Below the pieces are notes generated by a model. That model was not told the origin of the DNA and ran no database searches. It was given only the letters and a program-made list of their open reading frames with translations. Positions 1 to 11,999 of a stretch of 64,000 nucleotides of DNA are shown here, piece by piece; the stretch's first letter is position 1, and every line of letters starts with the position of its first letter. Position numbers and translations under genes: made by a program. The DNA comes from Bolinopsis microptera (lineage: Eukaryota; Ctenophora; Tentaculata; Lobata; Bolinopsidae). The stretch spans positions 3,427,675 to 3,491,674 of the forward strand of contig NC_087078.1 of NCBI RefSeq assembly GCF_026151205.1. The letters are read 5' to 3'.

Positions 1-496
1 TAATGCTTCTCGTTGTAAGTGGTAAGGCCACCTTGTTTGTCGTAAGATATAGGCAAAATGCACCCAGCACCCCTGCGGACCTCGCTTGTCGCTGAGCTGC
101 TATGCAAAGTGAAAAAGCAACAACTCAATGGATGGTTAGTGGTTACCCGTACCGTAATGGGTGCTACATGCCTAGCATGAAATATTTACTTACTTACTTG
201 TGCACTTAATTTGTGTATTATATGTTCATAATCATTTGACATACGTTGCATGCCACTTTTCGCGCGCGAAGCGCGCGCCGCCGAAGGAATGACAGGCTTG
301 AGGCTGAGCGCGGCCCAGTAAACTTCGAATCGAAAAAATTAAACGAGTAACATCCGTCAACTAATAGTTATATGTAATAATTAAAAACAAACTTTGCTTG
401 TTTACCTGAACTTAGAATTTTATACAATTAATGTAAGATTAAAGTCGTGTTTTTACCAATTTCCCTGCACCATCCGGTAAATTTATTACCCTCAGC
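1..496. repeat. Left copy of a 496-bp outer inverted repeat
   Basis: Bases 1-496 are the near-exact reverse complement of 19389-19884: position 1 pairs with 19884 and position 496 with 19389. The repeat may run off the left edge of the window. It holds a GC-rich mini-palindrome around 260-280 and the dispersed motif GCTGAGCGCGGCCCAGTA near 303-320. No coding potential is seen. It could be a terminal inverted repeat of a very large element or the end of an assembly fold-back. Confidence 0.9.
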
Positions 497-1203
497 CCTT
501 CGTTGTGGGCTGCGCGGTCGTATCGTGGCTTTCGCCACGGTATAGCGGGGGCGAAATGAAATACAAATGAGGATCGCGACGCGTGACTTGTAGGTTTATA
601 ACCTACCAGGACGCGCGCCGAGTTGGACTCGTCGACGGTCCTGATTAATATTTGAAGCAAATATTTTACGACTACAAGTATCACCCGTTAAAGAAACGAT
701 TGGAAATTGAACTCGCCGGTACGTCGACGGATGATGCTTGTCTAAATTTGTTCGAAGTAACACGAAAAACTTTCTTTTCGGAGCAAAATGTCTGTGTTAC
801 TGGGCGGCGCTCAGCCTGTGCCTTTTCAATGTTATTCCGCAACCGTTTATCATTTACGAACGAATAAAAACAACGTCAATATTTTACATGTCACATGCAG
901 TTAGCTGGCAGTACGTAACGGCCCAGTTAATAAATTGTGCATCGCGCCGATCTAGCAAAAAACATTATTTGATGCGCTGATCAGTCTTCTAAGACTAATA
1001 ATATAAAACATTGTTTCTTTTGTCCGTAATTGCCTGTACTGCGTGAGAATTACAAAATAATTACAGCACATTTACAAAATAAGAATAATGAAAAAATAAA
1101 CGTGTTTTCTCGGTTATAATTCATAATTATTTTTAGAATAACGCTTTATTGTTAATGCAATCATAGTGGTCAGCTTGTGACATGGCTATGACGCCTTTTT
1201 CTT

Positions 1204-1410
1204 ACATGGTTATGACATGGTTATGACATGGTTATGACATGGTTATGACATGGCTATGACATGGTTATGACATGGTTATGATATGGTTATGACATGGTTA
1301 TGATATGGTTATGACATGGTTATGACATGGTTATGGCATGGTTATGACATGGTTATGACATGGTTATGACATGGTTATGACATGGTTATGACATGGTTAT
1401 GACATGGTTA
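1204..1410 (+). repeat. 11-bp minisatellite (ATGGTTATGAC)n
   Basis: About 19 near-perfect tandem copies of an 11-bp unit. The same tract recurs at 1924-2038, 2556-2670 and 3186-3211, and in reverse complement (CATAACCATGT) at 3952-4090, 4604-4686 and 5202-5374. The tracts separate the hairpin units. There are no unique spacers, so it is not a CRISPR array. Confidence 0.9.
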
Positions 1411-3190
1411 CAACCAAAACTCCTTCAGACCAATTTTGAACCATTATGAGCACTTTCAGGATACAATTCATTTCCGTTCATTTCCGTTCATTCTATGAAC
1501 CTGGGTCATTTGGTGCGACTTTCGATGACCTCTAGGCCTAGCTTATGACACTATCTATCATAGAAAACCGAATTGGGAGTTCCCAGCCCTTACGTAATAA
1601 GTCTCAAATTTAAATGACACACATGCGCCACCTATTGATTTACATGATAAACCTGCTAGCGCATGTGTGTCAAAAACAAAAGTGACAGACATGCGCTAGC
1701 AGGTTTATCATGTAAATCAATAGGTGGCGCATGTGTGTCATTTAAATTTGAGACTTATTACGTAAGGGCTGGGAACCCCCAATTCGGTTTTCTATGATAG
1801 ATAGTGTCATAAGCTAGGCCTAGAGGTCATCGAAAGTCGCACAAAATGACCCAGGTTCATAGAATGAACGGAAATGAACGGAAATGAATTGTATCCCAAA
1901 ATTGCTCATAATGGTTCAAAATTGGTTATGACATGGTTATGACATGGTTATGACATGGTTATGACATGGTTATGACATGGTTATGACATGGTTATGACAT
2001 GGTTATGACATGGTTATGACATGGTTATGACATGGTTACAACCAAAACTCCTTCAGACCAATTTTGAACCATTATGAGCACTTTCAGGATACAATTCATT
2101 TCCGTTCATTTCCGTTCATTCTATGAACCTGGGTCATTTGGTGCGACTTTCGATGACCTCTAGGCCTAGCTTATGACACTATCTATCATAGAAAACCGAA
2201 TTGGGCAGTTCCCAGCCCTTACGTAATAAGTCTCAAATTTAAATGACACACATGCGCCACCTATTGATTTACATGATAAACCTGCTAGCGCATGTGTGTC
2301 AAAAACAAAAGTGACAGACATGCGCTAGCAGGTTTATCATGTAAATCAATAGGTGGCGCATGCGTGTCATTTCAATTTGAGACTTATTACGTAAGGGCTG
2401 GGAACCCCCAATTCGGTTTTCTATGATAGATAGTGTCATAAGCTAGGCCTATACTAGAGGTCATCGAAAGTCGCACAAAATGACCCAGGTTCATAGAATG
2501 AACGGAAATGAACAGAAATGAATTGTATCCCAAAATTGCTCATAATGGTTCAAAATTGGTTATGACATGGTTATGACATGGTTTTGACATGGTTATGACA
2601 TGGTTATGACATGGTTATGACATGGTTATGACATGGTTATGACATGGTTATGACATGGTTATGACATGGTTACAACCAAAACTCCTTCAGACCAATTTTG
2701 AACCATTATGAGCACTTTCAGGATACAATTCATTTCCGTTCATTTCCGTTCATTCTATGAACCTGGGTCATTTGGTGCGACTTTCGATGACCTCTAGGCC
2801 TAGCTTATGACACTATCTATCATAGAAAACCGAATTGGGAGTTCCCAGCCCTTACGTAATAAGTCTCAAATTTAAATGACACACATGCGCCACCTATTGA
2901 TTTACATGATAAACCTGCTAGCGCATGTGTGTCAAAAACAAAAGTGACAGACATGCGCTAGCAGGTTTATCATGTAAATCAATAGGTGGCGCATGTGTGT
3001 CATTTAAATTTGAGACTTATTACGTAAGGGCTGGGAACTCCCAATTCGGTTTTCTATGATAGATAGTGTCATAAGCTAGGCCTAGAGGTCATCGAAAGTC
3101 GCACAAAATGACCCAGGTTCATAGAATGAACGGAAATGAACGGAAATGAATTGTATCCCAAAATTGCTCATAATGGTTTAAAATTGGTTA
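1409..3190 (+). repeat. Three forward hairpin (foldback) units
   Basis: Units of about 520 bp at 1409-1926, 2037-2556 and 2669-3188 are separated by the 11-bp minisatellite. Each is itself an imperfect palindrome with a short A-rich loop. The arms contain GATTTACATGATAAACC and its complement, the tip contains GCTAGCGCATGTGTGTC, and the outer parts contain two copies of CATTTCCGTT. Perfect-hairpin architecture without coding sequence is typical of foldback or MITE-derived satellites. Confidence 0.85.
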
Positions 3191-3199
3191 TGACATGGT

Positions 3200-3365
3200 T
3201 ATGACATGGTTTCATTACCGCCCCCGAGTAATATGAACTATAACAACGTCGGACAATGTCCTTGGCAACACGATTTACCGTAATATCTAGAGGCTGGAAC
3301 AAGTTTGTCATGTTGGCGCCTGGTGGGACTAGTTTATGAACTATGTTGTTGAGTGCCATAATTTA
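3200..3365 (-). pseudogene. DDE-type (pogo/Tigger-like) transposase fragment
   Basis: The minus-strand reading frame over about 3168-3359 contains LVPPGANMTNLFQPLDITVN followed by VAKDIVRR. This resembles the segment near the last catalytic acid of DDE_1 (pogo/jerky/Tigger) transposases, where a VPP..T..LQPLD core is typical. Only about 50 residues remain, with no N-terminal DNA-binding part. It lies close to the axis of the 5.6-kb palindrome, so it may be a relic of the enzyme that mobilised the family or a later insertion. Confidence 0.45.
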
Positions 3366-3529
3366 AGTGACCCTTGAAAACATTATATACTAGTAAAGTT
3401 TTCTGTGCCTCCGGCAGACCAAGGAGAACCCTTCCGTCGTTAACTTACGGCACAATAAAGTTCTCAAAGTTGTCATATTCTGGACAAAAAGTTCGAAATG
3501 GAATATTTTTTGAAAAAATTTCAACGGAC

Positions 3530-3640
3530 TTTAACTTGGACGGACATTAATTGAACGGACTTTATTTGAACGGACATTAAGATGAACGCTAGGGCCTCCA
3601 GCGTTCAAGTAATGTCCGTCCAAATAAGGTCCGATAAGGT
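3530..3640. repeat. Small inverted repeat with GGACATTA and AACGCT motifs
   Basis: Short palindromic stretch: GGACATTAA and AACGCT on the left are mirrored by AGCGTT and AATGTCCGTCC on the right. Related sequence recurs near 16490-16680. It seems to replace the missing left half of the hairpin that starts at 3640. Confidence 0.5.
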
Positions 3641-5204
3641 ATTGATTTACATGATAAACCTGCTAGCGCATGTCTGTCACTTTTGTTTTTGACACACATG
3701 CGCTAGCAGGTTTATCATGTAAATCAATAGGTGGCGCATGTGTGTCATTTAAATTTGAGACTTATTATGTAAGGGCTGGGAACTCCCAATTCGGTTTTCT
3801 ATGATAGATAGTGTCATAAGCTAGGCCTAGAGGTCATCGAAAGTCGCACCAAATGACCCAGGTTCATAGAATGAACGGAAATGAACGGAAATGAATTGTA
3901 TCCTGAAAGTGCTCATAATGGTTCAAAATTGGTCTGAAGGAGTTTTGGTTGTAACCATGTCATAACCATGTCATAACCATGTCATAACCATGTCATAACC
4001 ATGTCATAACCATGTCATAACCATGTCATAACCATGTCATAACCATGTCATAACCATGTCATAACCATGTTATAACCATGTCATAACCAATTTTGAACCA
4101 TTATGAGCAATTTTGGGATACAATTCATTTCCGTTCATTTCCGTTCATTCTATGAACCTTGGTCATTTTGTGCGACTTTCGATGACCTCTAGGCCTAGCT
4201 TATGACACTATCTATCATAGAAAACCGAATTGGGAGGTCCAAGCCCTTACGTAATAAGTCTCAAATTTAAATGACACACATGCGCCACCTATTGATTTAC
4301 ATGATAAACCTGCTAGCGCATGTCTGTCACTTTTGTTTTTGACACACATGCGCTAGCAGGTTTATCATGTAAATCAATAGGTGGCGCATGTGTGTCATTT
4401 AAATTTGAGACTTATTATGTAAGGGCTGGGAACTCCCATTTCGGTTTTCTATAATAGATAGTGTCATAAGCTAGGCCTAGAGGTCATCGAAAGTCGCACC
4501 AAATGACCCAGGTTCATAGAATGAACGGAAATGAACGGAAATGAATTGTATCCTGAAAGTGCTCATAATGGTTCAAAATTGGTCTGAAGGAGTTTTGGTT
4601 GTAACCATATCATAACCATGTCATAACCATGTCATAACCATGTCATAACCATGTCATAACCATGTCATAACCATGTCATAACCAATTTTGAACCATTATG
4701 AGCAATTTTGGGATACAATTCATTTCCGTTCATTTCCGTTCATTCTATGAACCTTGGTCATTTTGTGCGACTTTCGATGACTTCTAGGCCTAGCTTATGA
4801 CACTATCTATCATAGAAAACCGAATTGGGAGTTCCAAGCCCTTACGTAATAACTAATAAGTCTCAAATTTAAATGACACACATGCGCAACCTTTTGATTT
4901 ACAATAAACCTGCTAGCGCATGTCTGTCACTTTTGTTTTTGACACACATGCGCTAGCAGGTTTATCATGTAAATCAATAGGTGGCGCATGTGTGTCATTT
5001 AAATTTGAGACTTATTATGTAAGGGCTGGGAACTCCCATTTCGGTTTTCTATGATAGATAGTGTCATAAGCTAGGCCTAGAGATCATCGAAAGTCGCACC
5101 AAATGACCCAGGTTCATAGAATGAACGGAAATGAACGGAAATGAATTGTATCCTGAAAGTGCTCATAATGGTTCAAAATTGGTTTGAAGGAGTTTTGGTT
5201 GTAA
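3640..5204 (-). repeat. Reverse-oriented hairpin units (one half, two whole)
   Basis: A truncated unit at 3640-3950 and complete units at 4086-4604 and 4684-5204 carry the same foldback sequence as 1409-3190. Their unequal outer ends are swapped, so the second half of the 5.6-kb element is the mirror of the first. Confidence 0.8.
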
Positions 5205-7690
5205 CCATGTCATAACCATGTCATAACCATGTCATAACCATGTCATAACCATGTCATAACCATGTCATAACCATATCATAACCATGTCATAACCATATCA
5301 TAACCATGTCATAACCATGTCATAGCCATGTCATAACCATGTCATAACCATGTCATAACCATGTCATAACCATGTAAGAAAAAGGCGTCATAGCCATGTC
5401 ACAAGCTGACCACTATGATTGCATTAACAATAAAGCGTTATTCTAAAAATAATTATGAATTATAACCGAGAAAACACGTTTATTTTTTCATTATTCTTAT
5501 TTTGTAAATGTGCTGTAATTATTTTGTAATTCTCACGCAGTACAGGCAATTACGGACAAAAGAAACAATGTTTTATATTATTAGTCTTAGAAGACTGATC
5601 AGCGCATCAAATAATGTTTTTTGCTAGATCGGCGCGATGCACAATTTATTAACTGGGCCGTTACGTACTGCCAGCTAACTGCATGTGACATGTAAAATAT
5701 TGACGTTGTTTTTATTCGTTCGTAAATGATAAACGGTTGAGGAATAACATTGAAAAGGCACAGGCTGAGCGCCGCCCAGTAACACAGACATTTTGCTCCG
5801 AAAAGAAAGTTTTTCGTGTTACTTCGAACAAATTTAGACAAGCATCATCCGTCGACGTACCGGCGAGTTCAATTTTCCAATCGTTTTCTTTTAACGGGTT
5901 TTAAAACCTTTTCTTTACCCCAAAAAAATCAGGACCGTGGCACACCCCCAAACCTCGCCCCCCCCTTTTAAAACACCAAGCAACCGTCCGATCCCCTTTT
6001 GGGGGGTATTTTAAATTCCCCCCCGCCCCCCCGGGGGATAGGGGGGTGGCGAAGCCACCATCCCAAAACCCCAAAACAAACAAACAAGGGCCCTCCCCAA
6101 CAAAAGGACGCAAACAAAGAATGTCAACTAACTGCCTAACAAATGCCAAAAAAAAACGGGGAAACAAACTCCAAAACTCCCCCTTCCAAAAAAACCCCAC
6201 AAATTTTGGTTAAAAAAAAAACTGCCCACAAAATGCCCAAATTTTTGGCCAACTTAAAATGTTTACAATCCCCCACCGATTTTGGCGGGCCCCGCGCATT
6301 TACAGTTTGTGGCGGTTAGGGGCAGTTGTGGCGTTAGGGGGAAGGTTAGTGGCGGTTTTTATGGCTTCGGGTTTAAAATCGAGCGTTTCATAAATTTTTT
6401 ATAATAGCAGTCCGCAGCGTTTAGACGGCTTTTTTTGGTTTTTTGGGCAGCGCTCAGCCTGTAATTCCGCCGAACCCCTCAAATTTCATTTTGAACTGAT
6501 ACCCTGGGGGTTCCCCCGGGAAAACAGGTTGATTTAAACCCAAAATTGTGCACTTTGGTGCAGATGTAAATGTTGCAGATAAGGATTTTTTTTTTAAAAA
6601 CTATGTTTTGTTTTTTTTTGGGAATTACTTAACTGTAGAAAAAGGTGGGCCGTTTTAAAAAACCGGCAAAAACCCTGCTTGTGTTTTTTTCGACACAAAA
6701 TATTTTTTTTCTCCCCGCATGATTTTAAAAATTTTTTGATAGGGGAATTATGAAATGAAAGTCTTTGAAATTTGAAATATAATAGATTCAGAAACCCCGA
6801 AAAATGTGAAATATAAGAAAAATTTATTTAATATTTATCTTTTCCCATTGAAAAAATTTTAAAGGGAAACCAGAAAAAGCTCACAGCTAACAGAATTTTA
6901 TTTTTTTTTTAGGGAATAAAATATAAGTTCATTAAAAGAAATTTTTTTTAATTTTGTTTTATCAGGAAGGAGCCCTATAATGATTTTTAATTTTTTATAA
7001 AAAAAACTTTTACGGTTTTAAAGGAAAACTGCTGTGATAACCGGGGGCGCAGAAAAAAATTTAAATAGTTTGTCCTGGCCCCGAATTCAAACCAAATTTA
7101 CTAAAATTTTGGATGACACTTTTGGGATTTAAAAGGGGTTGCTGTCCAGACTATGGTATTTTAAAAAGGTGCCGGTTATCTTTGAAGCTAAAGTCGGCAC
7201 AAAAAAATTAAAGAAAATTACCTCAGGGCCCCACACATTTAATTGCTTTACTTTTGGGAAATTTTTATTTCCCCTTATCAGTTTGCTTATTTCCCTCCCC
7301 AAAACGCCAACGGAGAGATTAATTTTTTTTAAATTTTTACGTATTTGACGGTAAAAAAAATAAAAAAAAATTTTCCCCCTCCCTGAACAAATTCAAAATT
7401 AAAAAAAGTTGCTTTTTGGGTTCTCCCCCCGTGCAATAGGTTTCTTTTTCCCCTTTCCCGGGTTTCACTTTTTAAAAAAAAACCCTCTAATCGATGATTT
7501 TGCCCTTATAGCTTGGGTTGTATTTTGAAATTAATTCGTACGGAACGTTCACAAAAAAATAGTTTGTGAACTTTTTTTCGCAAAAAAGTTTTTTTCAACT
7601 TTTGGGGAACTAAGGAAGAAAAAACCGGGGCCCCCCCGGTTTAAAAACCAGTTTTGTGCGGAGAAAAAGTAAAAAGAGAGAACGAAGCAA

Positions 7691-8350
7691 AGAGTTCTCC
7701 GACAATTGTTCCAGCCAGCCTCACCGCAGCAACGCCAACAGCAAGCGGAACTTATCCTAATCCATGCAACCTATACAACGCTGACCAAGAATGGACACAG
7801 GACATGCCACGGTACCACTATAATATTTGATTTGATTCTCCGTGATAGCACTAGCAGTAGCAGAATTTGCGTGCTTGTAATTCCTGGGCGTTGCTGAACC
7901 TGTCATTCCGCCCTATCTGCTATAGACGATATTTTTAATCGCCATAATATGTTCAATGTTAAATCAATGGGTTTAACTTAATAAATGCAAAAGCCTGAGC
8001 GAGGTTACCCAGGTAAATTAATCTTTGCAAGTTGAATTGCGTTTCTGAAACTACTCTCTGCACTGGTAATTGTATTTAAAAGGGAACACAAATGATGGTA
8101 CGTGACCAAAATTATTTCCCCGCGCGAACGCGATAAGATTCTCTTTCAGCATCAGTTTCAGTTAATTCTGGGTATTCGCGCGTAAAATCATATTGGCACG
8201 TGTGCGTTCATGTTCTCAGAATTAGGCAACGGTAAGTTTAAATCTTTACTTTAACTGTTTGGAACAGGTGTTGTTATTTTATGCTGGGAATCCCAAAAAG
8301 TGCTTGATCGGCCAGTTCATCATTGTGTCTCGCTAATACTTGGCTAGTTT
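7691..8350. repeat. Best-preserved mirror segment in the degraded block
   Basis: This stretch reads nearly as clean sequence and is the reverse complement of 17880-18540 (7691 pairs with 18540, 8081 with 18150). It carries CGCGCGAACGCGATAAG and the GCGTTGCTGAACCTGTCATT motif found in other copies of the family. No gene is seen. Confidence 0.85.
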
Positions 8351-11300
8351 CATTATGCTTAAACTAATCTTAAACTTTTGGCTTGGGGGGGGTTTTAAAA
8401 TGTTGGGGGTTTTCTGTAACAACCTTTTGATACGCTTTTATTTTATAAAACAGCAACAAATACCAAGGGGGTCCAGCCATAGTTTTGGGAAAAATATAGG
8501 TTTAAACCGGGGGCCCGGGGAAAAGTATAATCTTCTTTGAAATGGTCTTATTTTTTGATTTTGGGTCTATTAAAACCGGTTTTTAAGTGAAATATTTTCC
8601 CCCCGAATATTATGAAAAAAAAATAATACTTCAGTTCGTGAAAAACCTTAATTTTTTTAGATTTGTCTTACAATCACTACAATATTTAGGGGGAAAAATT
8701 TTTTTAAAAAAATTTTCCCCGAAAAGGGGGAACGATTAAAAATTTTGGGCCCAAAAATTACCCTTTTAAAGAGGGGAATAATCCCAAACCCAGTTTTAAT
8801 GGAAAATTTTTAGTCATTGTTCGTTTAGCCTTTATTAATAGTTCTTTTAAACAGTTTATTTTGGTTTTAAAAAATTTATTTCGTAAATTGCCGACAAATT
8901 TTTAATATTGCTGTAAACCTTGCGAAAAGGGTTTTTTGAAATTTTTTTGTCGACAAGTTTTTTAAACTTTTTGGGGGAAAATTTGGGTTTAAAATTTTAT
9001 TTTGGGAATTTGGATTTTAGAATGACGTGCCCTTTCTTTTTTGGGTTCATTTCTTTTTTCCCAATTTTTTTTAATCGAAATTTTTAAATTTTTCCCGGGT
9101 CTTTTTTTCCCTAACAAATCATTTTTACTTTTAGCTAGCAGAATGGTTTTCAGATTCCCTTTAATAAACTGTGAAAAGAGCTGGCCCCCAAGTCCGGGAC
9201 CCCATTTTTTTTTTCTTTGAAATTTTTCAATAACCCTGTTTGGTCATTGATACTGATTTTTTAAAATAAACTAACCCTTTCGATTCTGTGCCCAAAGGGG
9301 GCCTTTGTTTTTCATCATTCCCTATTTTGATAGGGTTCTTTGGCGAAAATTTACCATTTGGGCCGTCATTAATTAGGTACAAAACCACTAAAAAAGTTTG
9401 GGGAACGCGTTCGCAAAAAAGTTTTTTAACGTTCCAACAAAATGGAAAAAGGAACTTTAAATAAATTTTTAAAAATATCAAAAATTTTCGACACCCCCAG
9501 CCCGTTTCCCCGAAATTTTTAAAAAGTTCTAGATAAATTTAGGAAGTTTTAGCGCGCATCATGCACTTTTTCAATTTTTTCGGGCCCAAAAATTTCCCGC
9601 TATATAGTGTTTCGGGATGGGGAAGTCGACTATTTATGTCACTTTCCCTCGACCCGGGATAATAGCTTGCTTAGATTTTCAAACAATAGTCTTAAGTTTC
9701 CCATTTGGGTTTTCATTGCAGGGTGAAATTTTATTACAAATATTATCTTTGGGGCCTTAAAGTTAGCAAATTTTGCTTTCGCAATTAAAAACTTTTAAAA
9801 CGATATGATTATTTTCTTCCCCAAAAAAAGGGTGCTCAGCTCCCCCCCCCCTTTACTTTCCCGTGGGTTTTGTGTTCACCCGGCTTATTTTATCAGGTTT
9901 TTTGATCAACCACAAAACGGAAATTCGGGGAAGGGTTTCGGAAGATCGAGAAAAGCCCGACCACGGGGTCCGCGGACAACTGTCCCCCGACCACCTTTTT
10001 ACCAGACCCTTGGTGCATAAGGGACGTATCCCCCGAATAAAGGGGGGGTTCACTTCATCCCCTGAAAAAAACCCAGGTTCAAATATCCCCTAAATTTCAA
10101 CGGGGTTTACATCCCCGGCACGCAAATTTTCAATCAGCGGGGGGTTAAAGGGTTTATTAAACGATTAAGAAACCCTTTACGGGAGGCGGGGGGTCCTTTA
10201 AAATTTTTCGCCCCATTAAAACAAAAGAGTCCCATGTCAAAATTGGGGAAAAGTTTGTTGTTTTTTGTTTTTTGATGAGGAAACCCTGAAAAATATTTCC
10301 CCCAAAAAAACGAACGCCTTATAACCACTTTTAAATTCGTAATCATTTATTTCATTGAGCAATCAAAAATTATTTTACTACTTGGAAGGGGGTTCAAGAT
10401 GTCTTTGGGACACGTGGTGTGACGGCGAAAACAAAGAAGAAAAATTTTAAAAATTTCCCCAAGTAAAACCTTTCTACCGAGAAAAAAGGGAAGGGCTTAT
10501 TCTCTACTGACGCTCCTCAATTTTTTAGCCCAAATTCGAGGGTGATCCAGCCCTCTTGGGGGGAGAAAATTCCCGGTTGAGATTTAACCCAACTACGAAG
10601 TTTTCCAATGAAACCCGTTTGTGCAATCGACATCAGCCTCCCCTTGAGACAAATTTTTGGAGCTTGTAGGGGACGGGGTGATAAACAAAAAAAAAACCCC
10701 GCCCCACAGTTAACAAGCAGGGGAGACCTTATTAATATTTTTTTTTTGGGTTATTATATTTATGTTATTATTTTTTGTTAACACAAGTTTGCGTTTATAA
10801 AAAATTACAAATTAAGGAGCAAAATTTTTTATTTTTAAATTTTCTTTTTGCTATCTAGTGACTTTTTTTTATTCATTTTTGGGTTTATTTACTGCCCTAA
10901 CCCGGGACAAAATAGTTTTATCTCATTGAATCCTTTAAAAAAATTAAAAAACGGCTTTAAAAAAGGAACCCTGGGAAAGCCCGGAGGATTAAAACTTTTT
11001 TTACGTACGGGCGTTGACTTGAACGTAAAGGGGGAAAGGATTTATTTAATTTTAAAAGGGTTTTAAAAGGGGATATTAATATTGAACGCTATGCCCCTAG
11101 TGGGGCCTCCCCCTCAGACTCTCAAGCTTTAAATTTTGGAATTGGTGTCGATTAAAATTTTAAATTTAAATTTAAAGGGGCAAAAAGATAAACTTACCCT
11201 TGCGGGTTTGTTTTTTGGGAAAACCTTTCTCTAGACCTAGAAATTTTTTGGTTTTCGTAAGTTATGTGCGAGAAAGCTTCCCAGTCCCACGTCAAATTTG

Positions 11301-11999
11301 ATTTTTTGTTTTATCCTTTTTTTTAAAGGGAATCTTTTAGGATTCGTAAACTTTTTTGTATATTTTTTTATTATTCCACGTACGTGCCCAAATTTTTTTT
11401 TTCCCCGCCCCGATTTTATTAAAAAATTTAATTCTCTTTAAACTTTGATCATTTTCCCTTTCAAAAAACAGATTGGGCGCGCAAATAAATTTATTTTTGG
11501 GAGCGTTTTTTTGGTACCCCCCCAAAAGTACCTACGTCCAAAATGAAATTTTCCTGTAAATTGGGAAAATTTTTAAAAAATTTAAGTATAGGAAAATAGG
11601 CCCCCTTTGAATTGTCCACGGGATGGCCCCGGGTTAACCTTTTTTAAATTCAACGGGCGGAAAACGCGGAAAGTTTTTTAAAAAAAAATTTTTTTTAAAT
11701 CGCTTTCCCTTTGGGCCGGTAGAATTAGATCAGAAAATATGGGGTACCGAAAAGGACGAAAAAAAAAGTTTTTCAAAATTTTATCCCTTTTTCCCTAAGG
11801 CAAATTTGGGATCCCAAACCCCCCTTTTTTTGGAATACCTTGATCAAAAAGGGAAGAAAGAACTTTTTGCTTTTGGCAAATCAAAACCAAAAACCCCGGA
11901 AATTTTCAGCGACATAAAACGCTATAAAACGGAAACGTTTTTTTCACTTAAAGATTATTAGGGGAAAAAAAAATGACTTTTTGGGCGGGGGGGGAATCG

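Larger units (their letters stand above)
497..6090. mobile_element. 5.6-kb palindromic (foldback) TIR element
   Basis: The element begins CCTTCGTTGTGGGC right after CTCAGC at 496. Its arms mirror each other: 684-690 pairs with 5892-5898 and 1171-1180 with 5399-5408. Bases 497-683 are mirrored in corrupted form by about 5899-6090. The outer inverted repeat at 19389 continues without this block, so the block is an insertion in the left arm. The interior is minisatellite and hairpin arrays plus a transposase remnant. I infer a non-autonomous DNA transposon with very long inverted repeats. The right edge is uncertain because the sequence there is degraded. Confidence 0.65.

Noticed and set aside
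738-980. 80-codon open frame, repeated identically on the opposite strand at 5599-5841
   Set aside because: The two frames are the same sequence in the two arms of the foldback element; no homology or start context supports a gene.
1204-1410. Regular short repeats resembling a CRISPR array
   Set aside because: Direct 11-bp tandem units without unique spacers, in an animal genome; this is a minisatellite.
5901-6200. 99-codon minus-strand frame rich in Gly, Phe and Trp
   Set aside because: It lies in the homopolymer-corrupted block, and the composition reflects C/T runs.
9227-11525. Several 60-85 codon frames on both strands
   Set aside because: All are in the degraded mirror block; the matching clean sequence at 15-18 kb does not keep these frames.
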